6,905 nucleotides of DNA from Syntrophomonadaceae bacterium (lineage in GTDB: Bacteria > Bacillota > Syntrophomonadia > Syntrophomonadales > Syntrophomonadaceae): positions 1-6,905 of the forward strand of contig JAUNBV010000103.1 of NCBI GenBank assembly GCA_030526885.1. The letters are read 5' to 3'. Below are positions 4,785 to 6,905 of this stretch, piece by piece. The notes under the pieces are model-generated. The model made no database searches. It saw only the letters and a list, made by a program, of their open reading frames with translations, and had not been told where the DNA came from. Position 1 is the stretch's first letter, and the number at the start of each line of letters is the position of its first letter. The position numbers and the translations under genes are program-made.

Positions 4785-6905
4785 TTACAATGCTCCCAGG
4801 ATGTCAGTGCCATTCACAATCCATACGCCGTTGGGATATACGGTGAGATGCACTGTGGCGCTGCCGTCGGGCCAGGAAAAGGTTACGGTGCCGCCGGTTT
4901 CCGTGGTTTGCATTTCGGCGGCGGCTTTTTGTATGTTTAGTTGCCACATCGCGGAGTTAACCGGGTCGCAAAAGATTTCGTATATCTCCTGGTTGGCTTC
5001 GCCCACCCGCAGGCCGGCGGCTTCGGCATAGCTCGTATAGTCGGGGATACCGTAACCATAGGCTTGTTCAAACTCCGCCAGCGAGCCCACGGCGTCGAAA
5101 CTTTGCTCCGTGACGTCCGTGGCGAGCGGAACGCCGTTTATTGCCTCACACTTGACCGTCTGTTTCATCACAAAAATTTCTGGTACCGAGGTGCGATAAT
5201 AGTAATACACGTCAAATCTATTGTCATCGTTTATAACCATTACATGATCATTGTACCAGGGCCAGGGGCTGGACAAACCCATTACATACTCTCCGTTGTC
5301 GGTGATGTGGCCCAGGGTAAGGTATAGCTGTTCATCGGCGCACAGGCTGTGGATGGCGTTGGCATCCCGCGAGTGAAAAGCATTTGACCACTGCGCGGCA
5401 AAGTCCTGGATCGTGACCGGCGCGACCTGGGAGATCCTTATCAGCCCTATATACAAGGAGCCTGCCGCGGTATCGACAAATCTTCTGGTCTGCCCTATCA
5501 GTTCCATATCCTCCTCACTGCCGATGATGGCCGGAACGGAATAGAATAACGGAATATTGGCCTGCTCAAACACAACGTCATCCATATAGTCACTAACCTC
5601 ATTATCCCGGGTAGACAAAGACCTTACCATCTCCGCCTGCAATAGCTCCGCAGCTTCGGCGGGGTTTTTTTGAAAACGCTTGGGCAGCGCTATCCCGTTG
5701 TAGCAGGAAAATGAGCCGTTTTCATCCGCTGCCGTATGATACTGTAAATGCAGGGAGACACAGAGATCGGCTCCGGCGGAGTTGATTATGGCCAGCCGCT
5801 CCTCAGGTGTGACGTTTTCATCGGCGGTACGGGTCATCGTTACCTCGGCTCCGCTTGCTTCTAAATTCTGCTGTAAGGATTGGGCGATCGCCAGGGTGTA
5901 ATCTTTTTCGTAAATGGGCTGCGCTTCCGGATTCACAGCGGATAAAGCATACAGCGCGCCATAATCGCTGCCCCCATGGGCGGCGTCAATGACTATGTGG
6001 GCAGGCACTCGGGGAGAGGCGTACATCACCTGCGGTTCATTGGCGGTGGCCGGCGGGGCGGGGTCCTCCGTTACCACCGTACGCACGCAGCCCAGCACCA
6101 GGGCCAAGCACAGCAAAAGTACGCTTAGCCCGGCGGTGAGCGCCACCGTGAGCGGGGTGCGGCGGCGTTCCCGCAGCACACTGTTGAGGCGATGCTGTAA
6201 AGACCGTTTGTCGTTGGCGATGGAGGCGGCCAGCACCGACGGCGCGCCCACGCTCCTTTTCATCAGGGATAGCAGAGTGATGGCATAATCCTGCTTATCC
6301 GTCCAGGAAAAGCTCCGGCACATGGCTTCGTCACACGCAAGCTCGCTGGCTTTCTCCATCTCCCGCCGCATCAGATGCACCAGAGGATTGAACCAATGCA
6401 TCCACACCGCGGCGTTGAGCAGCCATTTGATGACATTATCGCAGTGACGATAATGGGTAAGCTCGTGCAGCAACACAAAGCGCAATTGTTCCGCATCCAA
6501 CTCATAGGAAGGCAGTATAATGCCGGGCCTGAGTGCGCCCATAAGGATAGGCACGCTCAGCTCGGGATGCCGCCACAGCGAAACCGCCCGCGTAATACCG
6601 ACGGTCTGCTCACATTCGCGCAGCAGCTTTATAATCGCGGGGTCGTCCACCGCCGTGCGGCGGCGGACGATTTCTTGGACAAATAGCGCATGGCCGCGCA
6701 AATCCCAGGCAGCAAGCCCCAGCGCTCCGGCCAGCCACACAATAAAGAGGATAATGATCCAGGGTACGGTAAATCCGGTGGCGGCGGGCGCTTGAGCCGG
6801 AGCTTCATCGGCGGCGTGGAACGGTTCGGCCGGAGCGACGCTGGCGGTGGTCGCCGGGTCGGTCGGAGCCACCCATGCCTTAGGGTCTCCTGTGACCGCC
6901 GGCAC
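4785..6905 (-). CDS. M56 (BlaR1-like) membrane metallopeptidase with degenerate amidase-like sensor domain, N-terminus missing
   Basis: The frame is open to the window edge, and the first one or two membrane helices are probably outside. Counting residues from base 6905, residues 1-45 form a Pro/Ala-rich linker and 48-68 a membrane helix. A cytoplasmic M56 peptidase follows with HELTH at 147-151 and ELACDE at 188-193. His147 to Glu188 is 41 residues, the spacing I recall for the zinc ligands of S. aureus BlaR1. A second helix at 251-272 ends in LGC. Outside it, residues 300-492 resemble Amidase_3 (N-acetylmuramoyl-L-alanine amidase): IDAAHGG with His310, YEKD with Glu333 and VSLH with His386 give three zinc ligands, but Val457 stands where the catalytic Glu is expected. 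Residues 497-706 match the C-terminal region I recall from many clostridial M56 proteins (AAQWSNAFHSRD, SSPWPW, DPVNSA, then a beta-rich end). BlaR1 relatives sense a wall signal outside and trigger repressor cleavage inside; this role is inferred here. No BlaI-like partner lies in the window. Confidence 0.85.
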   Translation of the reverse strand: MPAVTGDPKAWVAPTDPATTASVAPAEPFHAADEAPAQAPAATGFTVPWIIILFIVWLAGALGLAAWDLRGHALFVQEIVRRRTAVDDPAIIKLLRECEQTVGITRAVSLWRHPELSVPILMGALRPGIILPSYELDAEQLRFVLLHELTHYRHCDNVIKWLLNAAVWMHWFNPLVHLMRREMEKASELACDEAMCRSFSWTDKQDYAITLLSLMKRSVGAPSVLAASIANDKRSLQHRLNSVLRERRRTPLTVALTAGLSVLLLCLALVLGCVRTVVTEDPAPPATANEPQVMYASPRVPAHIVIDAAHGGSDYGALYALSAVNPEAQPIYEKDYTLAIAQSLQQNLEASGAEVTMTRTADENVTPEERLAIINSAGADLCVSLHLQYHTAADENGSFSCYNGIALPKRFQKNPAEAAELLQAEMVRSLSTRDNEVSDYMDDVVFEQANIPLFYSVPAIIGSEEDMELIGQTRRFVDTAAGSLYIGLIRISQVAPVTIQDFAAQWSNAFHSRDANAIHSLCADEQLYLTLGHITDNGEYVMGLSSPWPWYNDHVMVINDDNRFDVYYYYRTSVPEIFVMKQTVKCEAINGVPLATDVTEQSFDAVGSLAEFEQAYGYGIPDYTSYAEAAGLRVGEANQEIYEIFCDPVNSAMWQLNIQKAAAEMQTTETGGTVTFSWPDGSATVHLTVYPNGVWIVNGTDILGAL

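Overview
The window looks like a chromosomal segment of an endospore-forming Firmicute, most likely a fairly GC-rich member of the Clostridia. The evidence is a full-length spoIVA, which is a spore-coat gene; purine-rich Shine-Dalgarno sites with ATG, GTG and TTG starts; a clostridial-type M56 (BlaR1-like) metallopeptidase; and the order der-plsY-gpsA-spoIVA. From memory, B. subtilis keeps plsY elsewhere. The assignment rests on gene content, not on a species match.

Left part (1-2932, plus strand): a tight co-directional cluster. It begins inside der (EngA), a ribosome-assembly GTPase that lacks about 28 N-terminal residues because of the window edge. plsY follows after 27 nt with a TTG start, then gpsA, whose ATG overlaps the plsY stop (ATGA). 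GpsA makes sn-glycerol-3-phosphate from dihydroxyacetone phosphate. PlsY puts the first acyl chain on it from acyl-phosphate. The two genes therefore encode consecutive steps of membrane phospholipid synthesis.

Middle part (2933-4784): a 162-nt gap carries a good match to a sigma-E (mother-cell) promoter with an exact 14-nt spacer, followed by a strong ribosome binding site and spoIVA. The encoded protein is 492 residues, and its key ATPase residues fall at the same numbers as in B. subtilis SpoIVA. A 39-nt hairpin followed by a short T-rich stretch lies 36 nt after its stop and probably ends this transcript. The rest of the 211-nt convergent gap holds no gene, but contains a second copy of part of the hairpin in inverted orientation.

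Right part (4785-6905, minus strand): the 3' portion of a large membrane protein, facing spoIVA and running off the window at its N-terminal end. It combines an intact M56/BlaR1-type cytoplasmic metallopeptidase core, an external domain related to N-acetylmuramoyl-L-alanine amidases (Amidase_3), and a C-terminal domain of the kind seen on many clostridial M56 proteins. The amidase-like domain keeps the three predicted zinc ligands, but valine stands where the catalytic glutamate should be. The most interesting hypothesis is that this is a wall-fragment sensor in which a degenerate amidase replaces the penicillin-binding sensor of BlaR1/MecR1. Any partner repressor (BlaI-like) would lie beyond base 6905 and cannot be seen.

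No tRNA, rRNA, CRISPR array, insertion sequence or riboswitch was recognised.
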